A DNA stretch of 64,000 nt, taken from NCBI GenBank assembly GCA_020632695.1, contig JACKFB010000010.1, positions 124,001 through 188,000 of the forward strand, written 5' to 3'. The stretch is from Deltaproteobacteria bacterium (GTDB lineage Bacteria > Myxococcota_A > UBA9042 > PHBI01 > JACKFB01). The notes under the pieces are model-generated. The model saw only the letters and a program-made list of their open reading frames with translations, did no database searches and was not told where the DNA came from. Positions 1-8,281 of the stretch are shown here, piece by piece. The position numbers and the translations under genes are program-made. How positions within the stretch are numbered: the first letter of the stretch is position 1; every line of letters begins with the position of its first letter.

Positions 1-651
1 GCGACGAAGCAGCTTGGTGATCAGGCTCTTGTAGGCCGGTCCGACGACCGGGGCGAAGCGCAGCGACGTGGTGATGATGTCGGCCCGCTCCTTGGCCAGG
101 CGGGCCAGCTCGCGCTCCGCGCCGACCTTGTCGGAGACCCAGCGGCTGGCGCGCAGCCCGCGCATCGGGTGCTGCTCGCTGAGGTAGTTCGGGTTGTCCG
201 GGTAGGGCCCGTAGACCATGGTCGTCGAGCTCATGACGACCTTGTGCACGCTGGCCGCCGCCGCCGCGTTCATCACGTAGAGCGTCCCGATGGCCTCGAG
301 CTCGTGGGCCCAGGCGCCGGAACGCGAGGGGAAGCCGAGGAAGGCCAGGTGGCACAGCGTGGTGATGCCGTCGGCCTCCAGCGTGGCGGCCATGGTCTCG
401 TCGGCGTCCGGGTGGGTGAGGTCCAGGCGCACGAAGCGCGTCTTGGTGCGCGCCGTCAGCGGGCGGGCGATGTCCAGGGCGACGATGTGCTCGCAGGAGG
501 CGTCGCGCTCGAGCGCCGCGATGAGGCGCTGACCCAGATAGGTGCAGGCGCCGGTGATCGCCACCCGCGAGGCCGCGGACGAGGCCGCTCTCGCCCGCTC
601 CCCGTCGACCCGGGATCCCTCGCCGGCTCGCTGCTTCGCCTTGGTCGCCAT
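1..651 (-). CDS. NAD-dependent epimerase/SDR family protein, C-terminus cut by window edge
   Basis: The reading frame is open from the ATG at 651 to base 1, giving 217 residues without a stop. Residues 30-40 form the first Rossmann strand and nucleotide loop (TGACTYLG), followed by an acidic stretch near residue 60 and the SS..VYG block at 141-148, the usual order in extended SDR sugar-epimerase-like proteins. Two signature positions differ. The central glycine of the GxxGxxG loop is Thr37, and the YxxxK catalytic tyrosine appears to be Trp171, with Lys175 kept. The fold assignment is firm; classical dehydrogenase/epimerase activity is doubtful. A 30-residue Arg/Ala-rich extension precedes the fold. 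The gene diverges from the GspF-like gene at 762. Substrate unknown. Confidence 0.85.
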   Translation of the reverse strand, partial: MATKAKQRAGEGSRVDGERARAASSAASRVAITGACTYLGQRLIAALERDASCEHIVALDIARPLTARTKTRFVRLDLTHPDADETMAATLEADGITTLCHLAFLGFPSRSGAWAHELEAIGTLYVMNAAAAASVHKVVMSSTTMVYGPYPDNPNYLSEQHPMRGLRASRWVSDKVGAERELARLAKERADIITTSLRFAPVVGPAYKSLITKLLRR

Positions 652-706
652 GCGGGTTTTTCTCCGCTCCTGCCCCTGGAAAGTCAAGGAGGATCGGCGC
701 GTCGGG

Positions 707-746
707 GCGCCCCGGCGGGGTCTCCCTGGCCGCCCCGCCGGGGCGC
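707..746. other. Perfect 14-bp inverted repeat between divergent genes
   Basis: Bases 707-720 and 733-746 are exact reverse complements (GCGCCCCGGCGGGG) separated by 12 nt. The right arm ends 15 nt before the ATG at 762, so the hairpin would sit in the leader of the GspF-like gene if transcription starts upstream. No T-tract follows it. It could be an operator, an attenuating hairpin, or a dispersed GC palindrome; the sequence does not decide. Confidence 0.5.
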
Positions 747-761
747 TGGTAGAGTGCGCCG

Positions 762-1988
762 ATGGAGTGCCCGCGCTGCGGATTCCAGCAGGCCGACACC
801 CTCGAGTGCGGGCGCTGCGGCATCGTGTTCCGCAAGTGGCAGGCGCGCGACGACGTCCCCGCGGGCGCGGCCGTGCCCGCCCCGGTGCCGAGCGCCGCGA
901 GGGCTGCCGGCGTGGCGCTGCCCGGCCCCCCGCCCCCGTCCTCGGCGGGCGCCCGCGCCGCGAAGCCTCCCTGGTTCCCGATTCCCCGGCCCGCGGTCCG
1001 CGACGCCGCCAGCAGCCTGGCGCGCCTGCTCCACGCGGGGCTCGGCCTCCCCGAAGCGCTGCGCACGCTGGCCACCGGCGCCGGCCCGCGGCTGCGCGGC
1101 TGCCTCGTCGCCATGGGGACGGACCTCGAGGGGGGCGCCTCGCTGGCCGACGCCGCCTCCCGCCACCCCGAGCTCTTCGACGCCTCCGCGCTCCAGGCCC
1201 TGCGCGCCGCCGAGCGCACCGGCTCGCTGCCCCAGGCGCTCGAAGCCCTGGCCGCCCGCCTCGACTCCTCCCTCGAGGTCCGGCGGCAGCTCCTGCGCTC
1301 GGCGCTCTACCCGCTCGGCGTGCTGGCCACCTCCATCGTCCTCGGCCCCATCCCCGAGCTGGTGACCGGCTCGGCGGGCGCCTACGCCGCCAAGGTGCTC
1401 GGCAACCTGGCGCTGGTGGCCGGCCTCGCCTTCGTCGCGGCGGTGGTGGTCCCCCGCGTGCTGCGCACCACCTCGTTGGGCACGACGCTGCGGCGCGCCG
1501 CCTGGCGCCTGCCCTGGCCCGCCTCGGTCTACCGCCACGCCGTGCGCGCCACCTTCTGCCGCGCCTTCGCCGACCACCTCGAGGCCGGCCTCCCGCTCTA
1601 CGACGCGCTGCAGGCCGCCGCCGACGTCACCGTGGACCCCTTCGCCGCCGACGCCGCCACCAGCGCCGCCGCCATGTTGGAGCAGGGCAGCGCCCTGGCC
1701 GTCTCGCTCGGCGCCAGCGGCTTCGTCCCCGCGGGCGACCTCATGGTGCTCATCGCTGGCGAGCGCGCCGGCACCATGGTCGAGGCCCTGCGCGGCCTCG
1801 CGACCACCTACGGCGACCGTCTGGCGCGCGGCGTCCGCGGGCTGCTCCGCGCCTTCGGCGTGCTCATGACCATCGTCATCTTCGCCTGGGTCGCCGTCGG
1901 CATCATCGAGGCCTTCACCCAGGTCAGCCAGGGCAGCGAGGACATCTTCCGGATGATCGAGAAGGAGATGCCCTACGAGTTCAAGTAG
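762..1988 (+). CDS. Type II secretion system F family protein (GspF/PilC-like) with N-terminal zinc ribbon
   Basis: This 408-residue protein starts with a compact zinc ribbon (Cys3, Cys6, Cys16, Cys19), then a Pro/Ala linker. Two T2SSF helical repeats follow (roughly 85-200 and 250-375), with membrane helices near 185-205, 213-230 and 362-387. In type II secretion and type IV pilus systems the F protein is the inner-membrane platform that couples the assembly ATPase to pseudopilus assembly. No E, G or pilin genes are nearby, so this is an orphan platform. The zinc ribbon is not part of standard GspF/PilC. The family call rests on repeat layout and membrane topology; the system it serves is unknown. 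Confidence 0.8.
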   Translation: MECPRCGFQQADTLECGRCGIVFRKWQARDDVPAGAAVPAPVPSAARAAGVALPGPPPPSSAGARAAKPPWFPIPRPAVRDAASSLARLLHAGLGLPEALRTLATGAGPRLRGCLVAMGTDLEGGASLADAASRHPELFDASALQALRAAERTGSLPQALEALAARLDSSLEVRRQLLRSALYPLGVLATSIVLGPIPELVTGSAGAYAAKVLGNLALVAGLAFVAAVVVPRVLRTTSLGTTLRRAAWRLPWPASVYRHAVRATFCRAFADHLEAGLPLYDALQAAADVTVDPFAADAATSAAAMLEQGSALAVSLGASGFVPAGDLMVLIAGERAGTMVEALRGLATTYGDRLARGVRGLLRAFGVLMTIVIFAWVAVGIIEAFTQVSQGSEDIFRMIEKEMPYEFK

Positions 1989-2051
1989 TTGCCCATGCGC
2001 CTTCGCCGCTTCCCGAGGCATGAAGGTTGTCTCGGGCGCGTGGGCAGCCAA

Positions 2052-2106
2052 GCGGCCCGCGTCGGCGGGCCGCCTCGGGGGGAGGGGCCCTGCGGGCTCT
2101 GCCCGC
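2052..2106. terminator. Two GC hairpins between convergent genes
   Basis: Bases 2052-2060 and 2065-2073 form a perfect 9-bp stem with a 4-nt loop. A second stem (2092-2097 with 2101-2106, triloop TCT) follows. They lie between the convergent GspF-like and ClpP-like genes. Neither stem has a clear T-tract, so this is a plausible but imperfect bidirectional terminator. Confidence 0.45.
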
Positions 2107-2157
2107 GGGGAGGGGGGCGCGAGGCATCCCCCTTCTTGATAGCCTCCCGGCGCGCGC

Positions 2158-2874
2158 CTACTCGGGCTTCGGCGCGACCGTGCGCTCCTTCTTCTCGGTG
2201 ACCACGGTCTTCAGCTCGCGCTTGACCTCGGGCAGGCGCAGCAAGGTGATCCGGTCGACGACCCCGTCGACGATCTTCTGCTCCAGCGCCTCCTCGGGCG
2301 TGAGGATGAACCCGCCCTCCTCGATGCGCGCGTGGAGCGTCTGGGACTTCCAGTGGATGCGGTGGGCCACCCGCTCCCAGAAGCGGTCCAGGAAGCTGGT
2401 GCGGGCCTTCTGCAGCAGCACCTCGCCCGGCTCGACCTTGGGCACCTCCTTGGGGGCCTCGGCCCCGTCGGCGACCGGCTTCGGCGGCTCGGGCTTCTTG
2501 ACGCCCTCGTAGGGGACCTCGGTGAAGACCATGCCCGCCGACGGGTAGATGACCACCCGGTCGGCGAAGGGCGCCACCGCGCTGCCGGCCCCGTGGACCT
2601 GGGTCACCACGACGGCCACCACCGGGCTCTGGACCGACTGGATGGTGTCGGCGACCAGCAGGACGCCCTGGGCGGTGCCCTCGGTCGCCGTGATGATCAG
2701 GTAGATCGGGGCCGTGCCCGCGCTCTCCAGGTCGAGGATCTTGTCGGCGATCTTGGCGGCGCCGGCCACGTTGAGCGAGCCGCTGACGGGGATCTGCCGC
2801 TGGGTCAGCTCCAGCGCGTGCGCCGGCAACGAGAGGGTCAGCGCGATGAGCAGGGGGCCGAGCGTTCGGAGCAT
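2158..2874 (-). CDS. Exported ClpP/crotonase-fold protein, probably without full catalytic triad
   Basis: Starting at the ATG at 2874 gives 238 residues with a clear signal peptide (LLIALTLSLPAHA, cleavage after about residue 20). The mature N-terminal half resembles ClpP-family serine proteases: a beta-alpha core, then a GAGSAV segment where the ClpP nucleophile Ser sits, then a MVFTEVP segment where ClpP has the catalytic His (IMIHQP). The His position is Phe or Thr here. The C-terminal part has the layout of the ClpP handle helix region and ends in a Lys/Glu-rich tail. The alternative start at 2976 would put 34 unlikely residues before the signal peptide. Envelope location is inferred. It could be a pseudo-protease or scaffold. 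It lies downstream of the helicase gene on the same strand, with 118 nt between them. Confidence 0.65.
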   Translation of the reverse strand: MLRTLGPLLIALTLSLPAHALELTQRQIPVSGSLNVAGAAKIADKILDLESAGTAPIYLIITATEGTAQGVLLVADTIQSVQSPVVAVVVTQVHGAGSAVAPFADRVVIYPSAGMVFTEVPYEGVKKPEPPKPVADGAEAPKEVPKVEPGEVLLQKARTSFLDRFWERVAHRIHWKSQTLHARIEEGGFILTPEEALEQKIVDGVVDRITLLRLPEVKRELKTVVTEKKERTVAPKPE

Positions 2875-2992
2875 GAGCAGCGTCCTCGGGGTCCAAGGCC
2901 GTCGAAGCGGGCGGGAGGGGTAGCCTGCCCCGTCGCCCGCACCATGGCAAGGCTGGACCGCGGCGCCGCCAGGCACGGCGCGCCCCGGAGGC

Positions 2993-5017
2993 TCAGCGCT
3001 TGCCGTAGCGATCGAGCAGCGCGGCGAAGCGGGCCTGGTTCGTTTCCTTGCTGGCCTCGCTGCCCCCGTGCTGGCGGTCGATGAGCTCGATGTGGTCGGC
3101 GGGGATGGCGTCGAGGAAGCGCGTGCGGCGGGCTGGCTCCCGGCCGTGGAAGGTGCGGCGGGTGCGGCTCCAGGTCAGGTAGAGCCGGGTGCGGGCGCGG
3201 GTGATGGCCACGTAGAACAGGCGCCGCTCCTCGGAGAGGTCGCCTCCCTCGTCGATGGTGCGCTGATGCGGCATCGCGCCCTCCTGGCACCCGATGACGA
3301 AGCAGACCGGCCACTCCAGCCCCTTCGACGCGTGCACGGTCATCAGCGACACCTGGTCCTCCACGTCGCCGCCCTCGGGCTCGCGCCGGTCCAGGGCCGT
3401 GGTCTGGATCCAGTCGCCGATGTCGGAGCCCGGCCGGGCCCGCGCCTGCCAGCGCCGGATGGCCCCCATCAGGGCCTCCACGGTGCGCCAGCGGGTGTGC
3501 CCGCCCGGGCCCTCGGTCGGGTCGCGGATCCAGGCCGCCCGCGCGCCGACCTCCTCGCAGAGCTGCTCGGCCACCCCCGCCAGGTCGGCGCCGTTCGACG
3601 CGAAGCGAGCGCGCGCCCGCTCGATGACCGCGTGCAGCTCGCCCAGGGCCGCGGCCTCGGCCCGGGAGATGCCGCTCACCTCTCCGGCGCGGGCGCAGGC
3701 GGCCAGCGGCGACAGGTGCTCGGTGTCGGCGAAGGCCAGCAGCGCTTCCAGGCGCTTGGGACCGATGCCGCGCTGCGGAAAGTTCACGATGCGGGCGAAG
3801 GCCGAGCGGTCCTTCGGGTTGTGGACCAGGCGCAGGTAGGCGATGACGTCCTTCACCTCCTTGCGCTCGTAGAAGCCGAAGGCGCCGGCCAGGCGGTAGG
3901 GGATGCCGGCCAGTCGGAAGGCCTCCTCGATGGCCGAGGCCTGGGCGGAGGCCCGGAAGAGCACGCCGAAGTCGGCGTAGGGGCGGTCCTCCTCGGTGTG
4001 CGCCCGGTGGATCTCCGCGGCGACGAAGGAGGCCTCGGCGACCGGGTCCTTGCACACCACCACGCGCGCGCGCTCGCCGTCGCCCGAGTCGCACCAGAGG
4101 CGCTTCTCCTTGCGGCTGCTGTTGAGCGCGATGACGGCGTTGGCCGAGGCCAGGATGTGGCCGGTGGAGCGGTAGTTCTGCTCGAGGGCGATGGCCCGGG
4201 CGTCCGGGAACCAGGACTCGAACTGCAGGATGTTGTCGATGCAGGCGCCGCGCCAGCCGTAGATGCTCTGGTCGTCGTCGCCGACCACGCAGAGGTGCCG
4301 GTGCTCGTCGGTGAGCATGCGCACGAACTCGAACTGCACCAGGTTGGTGTCCTGGTACTCGTCGACCAGCACGGCCTGGAAGCGCGCGCGCCAGCGGGCC
4401 AGCGCCTCGGGATCGGCGCGCAGGAGCTGCAGCGGCAGCAGCAACAGATCGTCGAAGTCGACGGCGCGGTTGGCACGCAGCCACTCGATGTACGCGGCGT
4501 AGACCGCGGCGGTGTAGCGGCTGTCCGAGCGCTTCGCCAGGTCGTCCGGGCTCAGTCCGGCGTTGCGAGCGCGCGAGATGCCGGTCAGGAAGAGCCGCGG
4601 GTCGTGGCGCCGAGGGTCGATGCGCAGGCGCTTGAGGCACTGGCGCACCGCCACCGCCTGGTCGCTCGCGTCGATGAGGGTGATGGGGCGGCTGAGGCCG
4701 AGCTTGCGCGCCTCCTCCTCGACGAAGCGCAGCCCCAGGGCGTGGAAGGTGCTGACGGTGATCTCGGCCGCGGCGGCGGCCCCGACGAGCTGGGCCACGC
4801 GCTCGGCCATCTCGCCGGCGGCCTTGTTGGTGAAGGTCAGCGCCAGGATGTGCTCGGGCGGGGTGCCGGTCTCGACCAGGTGGGCGATGCGTACGGCGAT
4901 GACGCGGGTCTTGCCGCTGCCGGCGCCGGCCAGCACGAGCAGCGGCCCGCCCCGATGGATCACGGCCTCCCGCTGCTGAGGGTTCAATCCGGCGAGGAGG
5001 CGGTCGGGCTCGGACAT
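2993..5017 (-). CDS. UvrD/Rep-family superfamily 1A DNA helicase
   Basis: The 674-residue protein has the full SF1A helicase set in order: Q-motif (LNPQQREAV), Walker A GAGSGKT, motif Ia TFTNKAAGEM, TFHALG, Walker B DEYQDTN, GDDDQSIYGWRG (motif III), QNYRSTG (motif IV), TVHASKGLEW (motif V) and YVAITRAR (motif VI). Such enzymes are ATP-driven 3'-5' helicases acting in replication restart or repair. Length and the IVNFPQRGIGP segment resemble Rep more than UvrD or PcrA, and there is no long C-terminal UvrD tail, but Rep and PcrA cannot be separated firmly here. ATG at 5017 is preferred to the in-frame start at 5077, because the family begins at the Q-motif about ten residues in. Confidence 0.93.
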   Translation of the reverse strand: MSEPDRLLAGLNPQQREAVIHRGGPLLVLAGAGSGKTRVIAVRIAHLVETGTPPEHILALTFTNKAAGEMAERVAQLVGAAAAAEITVSTFHALGLRFVEEEARKLGLSRPITLIDASDQAVAVRQCLKRLRIDPRRHDPRLFLTGISRARNAGLSPDDLAKRSDSRYTAAVYAAYIEWLRANRAVDFDDLLLLPLQLLRADPEALARWRARFQAVLVDEYQDTNLVQFEFVRMLTDEHRHLCVVGDDDQSIYGWRGACIDNILQFESWFPDARAIALEQNYRSTGHILASANAVIALNSSRKEKRLWCDSGDGERARVVVCKDPVAEASFVAAEIHRAHTEEDRPYADFGVLFRASAQASAIEEAFRLAGIPYRLAGAFGFYERKEVKDVIAYLRLVHNPKDRSAFARIVNFPQRGIGPKRLEALLAFADTEHLSPLAACARAGEVSGISRAEAAALGELHAVIERARARFASNGADLAGVAEQLCEEVGARAAWIRDPTEGPGGHTRWRTVEALMGAIRRWQARARPGSDIGDWIQTTALDRREPEGGDVEDQVSLMTVHASKGLEWPVCFVIGCQEGAMPHQRTIDEGGDLSEERRLFYVAITRARTRLYLTWSRTRRTFHGREPARRTRFLDAIPADHIELIDRQHGGSEASKETNQARFAALLDRYGKR

Positions 5018-5109
5018 GGGCGCGGACGCTATCCCGCGCGCCGCACCGATGGAAGCCTCCGACGGCGCCGCCGGCAACGACGCGCCCGAGACGATTACTG
5101 AATTGCCGT

Positions 5110-5138
5110 TTGTAGGGGGCGGGGTCGAGCCCTATACT
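5110..5138 (+). promoter_or_regulatory. Candidate sigma-70-type promoter for the Ig-like lipoprotein
   Basis: TTGTAG (5110-5115), 17 bases, then TATACT (5133-5138; five of six match TATAAT). This is an AT-rich island in very GC-rich surroundings. The expected transcript start lies near 5145, 26 nt before the ATG at 5171. The -10 match is good and the -35 match poor. Confidence 0.5.
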
Positions 5139-5170
5139 ATGGACCGCGACACCTCGCCCCGGGGATACCT

Positions 5171-8100
5171 ATGCGACTCGTCAGCCTGCGCACGACAGGA
5201 CTGCTCTCCCTGCTCGCCATCGCCGGGAGCCTCTCCTGGTTCGGGTGCGCCGACAGCACGACCGGACCCCAGGGCGGCGCCGACGTCACCGGCGCCGACA
5301 CCGTGGACTCGGGCGCCATCAAGCAGCCTCCGACGCCGCTGTCCGCGCTCACGGTGCAGACCGGCGTCAGCGACGACGCGCCCTCCGCGGGCGTCCCGAT
5401 CCTGGTGCGCTGCGAGGTCCAGGGCCTCGCCGAAGGGCAAGGCGCGCCCCCGACCCACTGGGAGCTCTACGAGACGCCGGCGAACATCCTGTACGAGCCC
5501 ATGATCGACGGAGACCACGTCACCTTCCGCTCGGTCGCGACCTACAAGGTGCGGTGCATCCTCGACGCCACGAACTGGATCGATCCCACCCCGGTCATCG
5601 TGAAGGTCGAGGCGGGCCCGGCGCTGGACATCGACACCACGGTCAACCCTGGCCAGCTCGCCGCCGGGAGCACCGCCGACGTGAGCTGCTCGGGCCACGA
5701 CGAGTTCGACAACGTGGTCGAGGAGGGCTGGCAGGTCTTCGTGGCGCCGGATGGCCCCGATCCGGGCGGCACCGACGGGCTCATCCACGCCAACTTCAAG
5801 CTCAAGGCGCTGACCGTCGGCACCTACGGCGTCACCTGCAAGCAGAAGAACGGCCCCGAGGACGCCAGCCCGGCGATCGTCACCGTGACCCACGGCCAGC
5901 CCTACCGGCTGGTGACCACCCTCGGCGCGCCGAGCATCGTCGCCGGCTACTCGACGACCGTGGCCTGCCACGCCGAGGACAAGCAGGGCAACGCGGTGCC
6001 CGAGTTCCCGATGGCCATCGACATGCCGACCAAGCTCACGCTGACCGGCTTCGCGGTCTCGGGGACCATCAGCGGCAAGTACGCCGTGCGCTGCGTCCCC
6101 CAGGCCCTCGACTGGACGCTCTTCTCCCTGACCGCCGCCGTGCTCGAGGTCACCCCCGACGTCCCGGTGACGATGGAGCTGGCGCTGCAGCCGCCCAAGC
6201 CCTTCTTCGCCACCTACGAGAAGATGACCCTGGTCGTCGTCGCCCAGGACCAGTACGGCAACCCCGTGGTCGACGCCGCCACCCTGCCCGCCGACGTCAC
6301 CCCGGCCGGCGCGCCGGCCAAGTTCTTCGGCGAGAAGACCCTCGCCTTCACCGAGGAGGGGGTGTTCACCATCAGCGTACGCCTCGCCGACACGCCCACG
6401 GTGGGCGACAGCGTGGACGTGCAGATCGACGGCGCGCCCCCGAGCGTCACGGTGCTCTACCCTGAGCGCGGCGCGACGCTGCAGGGCGCCAAGCCCAGCG
6501 TGACGGTGTCCGGCCTCGCCAACGACACCATCACCGGCGTGGCGGCGGTCCGGGTCAACGGCGTCCCGGCGAAGATCAAGCCCGACGGCACCTGGACCGT
6601 CATCATCATCCCGCGCTGGGGCCTGAACGTGCTCGTCATCGAGGCCGAGGACATGTCCGGCGCCGCCGACGGGACGCCCGGCCAGATCACCACCATCACG
6701 CAGAGCTTCTATTACGCCGAGAAGTACTACCCGATGGATCCCGCGCCCGACTACATCCCGGACGCGATCAAGGTGTGGCTGGACGACTCCTTCCTGGACG
6801 ACGGCAACCACAACCCCACGCACCCCGACGACCTGGCCACCATCCTCGAGGGCGCCGTCGCCGCGTTCGATCTGGGCGCGATCCTGCCGCCGCCCATGTC
6901 GGTCGGCCTCGGCTACGACCTCATCCTGTCGAACCTGTCGATGAACCCGCCCAGCCTCTACCTGGACCCCTTCGACGGCGGGCTGCACTTCGGCACCAAG
7001 ATCAAGAACATGTCGATCAAGGTGAAGCTGAAGGGCGAGTGCAAGGTCTTCGGCATCGACCTCTGCCCGGACTTCGGCGGCAAGCTGCAGATCGGGCTCA
7101 TCGACCTGAAGGCCGACCTGCTGGCCTCGGCGAAGAACGCGGTGATGGACGTCTCGCTGGTGAACGCCAAGGTGAACCTGGAGGCGATCAACATCGACAT
7201 CGACGGCATCCTGGGGTGGCTCTTCGACTGGCTCATCGACTTCCTGGTGAACATCTTCACCGGGACCATCGAGGACCTCTTCGAGAGCCAGGTGGGCGCG
7301 CTGGTGGGCGACACGCTGACCAGCGTCCTCGACTCGCTGGCGATCAACCAGACCTTCGACGTGGCGGCGCCGCTGCCCGGCATGGACGACATCTCGCTGA
7401 CGCTGGCCAGCCGCGTCCACTCGCTGGCCTTCACCGACGCCGGCGGGCGCCTGGGGCTCGGCGCGGTCATCGACGCGACCAAGAAGGTCCCCCAGAACCC
7501 GCTCGGCTCGCTGGCGCGCGGCACCTGCCTCAAGGGCTACTCGCCCCTGTGGAACCTGCCCGGTCAGTCCTCGTTCGAGGCGGCGCTGTGGGACGACTTC
7601 ATCAACGAGCTGCTGATGGCCGTCTGGTACGGCGGCACGCTCAACCTGTCGCTGGACGAGGACGCCATCGCCGGCCTCACCGGCGGCGACTCGGGCGGGC
7701 TGGGCATCCCGGTGGACTCGATGGCGATGAACCTCGACTTCCTGCTGCCGCCCATCATCAACGGCTGCAACGAAGACGGGCTGATGAAGCTGCAGATCGG
7801 CGACCTCTTCGTCGATGTGGACATGGTGTCGCCGCTCTTCGGCGGCGAGGGCCGGATCGGCGTCTACGTCGACGTCGAGATGACCATGGAGCTCATCACC
7901 GAGGAGACCGACGAGGGGACCACCTTCGGCGTGCTCATCCACGGCATCGACAACATCTGGTACCACTGGGAGTACGTGCCGGAGCTCTTCGAGGGCGAGG
8001 AGGCCGCGCTGCAGGAGCTGCTCGAGAGCGCCCTCATCGACGGCGCGCTGGCCGACCTGACCGGGGCGCCCATCGGCGGCATCGCGCTGCCGACGCTGGA

Positions 8101-8209
8101 TCTCGGCGAGCTGTCGCCGCTCTTCGCCCCGGGGACCGTCATCACTCCCGTCCTCGACGCGCTGGTGCGCGACAACGGCCACACGCTGCTGCAAGGCTCG
8201 CTGGAATAG
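5171..8209 (+). CDS. Large lipoprotein with Ig-like domains, function unknown
   Basis: This 1012-residue protein begins with a hydrophobic signal ending in a lipobox-like WFGC, so the mature protein would be lipidated at about Cys26. Residues about 50-415 are repeated beta-rich, Ig-like units of roughly 90 residues, each with a C-strand of the form YGVTC or YAVRC. Residues about 418-510 resemble the glucodextranase B-type Ig-like domain seen in many exported proteins. The rest (540-1012) is beta-rich and alternates hydrophobic and Asp residues (for example DLKADLL, IDIDGILGW), without a domain I recognise. No catalytic motif is evident. A structural or adhesive surface role is inferred. It diverges from the helicase gene, with a possible promoter at 5110-5138. 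Confidence 0.8.
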   Translation: MRLVSLRTTGLLSLLAIAGSLSWFGCADSTTGPQGGADVTGADTVDSGAIKQPPTPLSALTVQTGVSDDAPSAGVPILVRCEVQGLAEGQGAPPTHWELYETPANILYEPMIDGDHVTFRSVATYKVRCILDATNWIDPTPVIVKVEAGPALDIDTTVNPGQLAAGSTADVSCSGHDEFDNVVEEGWQVFVAPDGPDPGGTDGLIHANFKLKALTVGTYGVTCKQKNGPEDASPAIVTVTHGQPYRLVTTLGAPSIVAGYSTTVACHAEDKQGNAVPEFPMAIDMPTKLTLTGFAVSGTISGKYAVRCVPQALDWTLFSLTAAVLEVTPDVPVTMELALQPPKPFFATYEKMTLVVVAQDQYGNPVVDAATLPADVTPAGAPAKFFGEKTLAFTEEGVFTISVRLADTPTVGDSVDVQIDGAPPSVTVLYPERGATLQGAKPSVTVSGLANDTITGVAAVRVNGVPAKIKPDGTWTVIIIPRWGLNVLVIEAEDMSGAADGTPGQITTITQSFYYAEKYYPMDPAPDYIPDAIKVWLDDSFLDDGNHNPTHPDDLATILEGAVAAFDLGAILPPPMSVGLGYDLILSNLSMNPPSLYLDPFDGGLHFGTKIKNMSIKVKLKGECKVFGIDLCPDFGGKLQIGLIDLKADLLASAKNAVMDVSLVNAKVNLEAINIDIDGILGWLFDWLIDFLVNIFTGTIEDLFESQVGALVGDTLTSVLDSLAINQTFDVAAPLPGMDDISLTLASRVHSLAFTDAGGRLGLGAVIDATKKVPQNPLGSLARGTCLKGYSPLWNLPGQSSFEAALWDDFINELLMAVWYGGTLNLSLDEDAIAGLTGGDSGGLGIPVDSMAMNLDFLLPPIINGCNEDGLMKLQIGDLFVDVDMVSPLFGGEGRIGVYVDVEMTMELITEETDEGTTFGVLIHGIDNIWYHWEYVPELFEGEEAALQELLESALIDGALADLTGAPIGGIALPTLDLGELSPLFAPGTVITPVLDALVRDNGHTLLQGSLE

Positions 8210-8281
8210 GCGACCCCACGCGCTCCTTGCCTGACGGTGCTCGGGCCGGTCGCTCGGCGCGAGCGGCCCCGGGGAGTGGAC

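Noticed and set aside
4981..4995. GGTTCAATCC resembling a tRNA T-arm
   Set aside because: Lies in the helicase coding sequence and no acceptor or anticodon stem can be formed around it.
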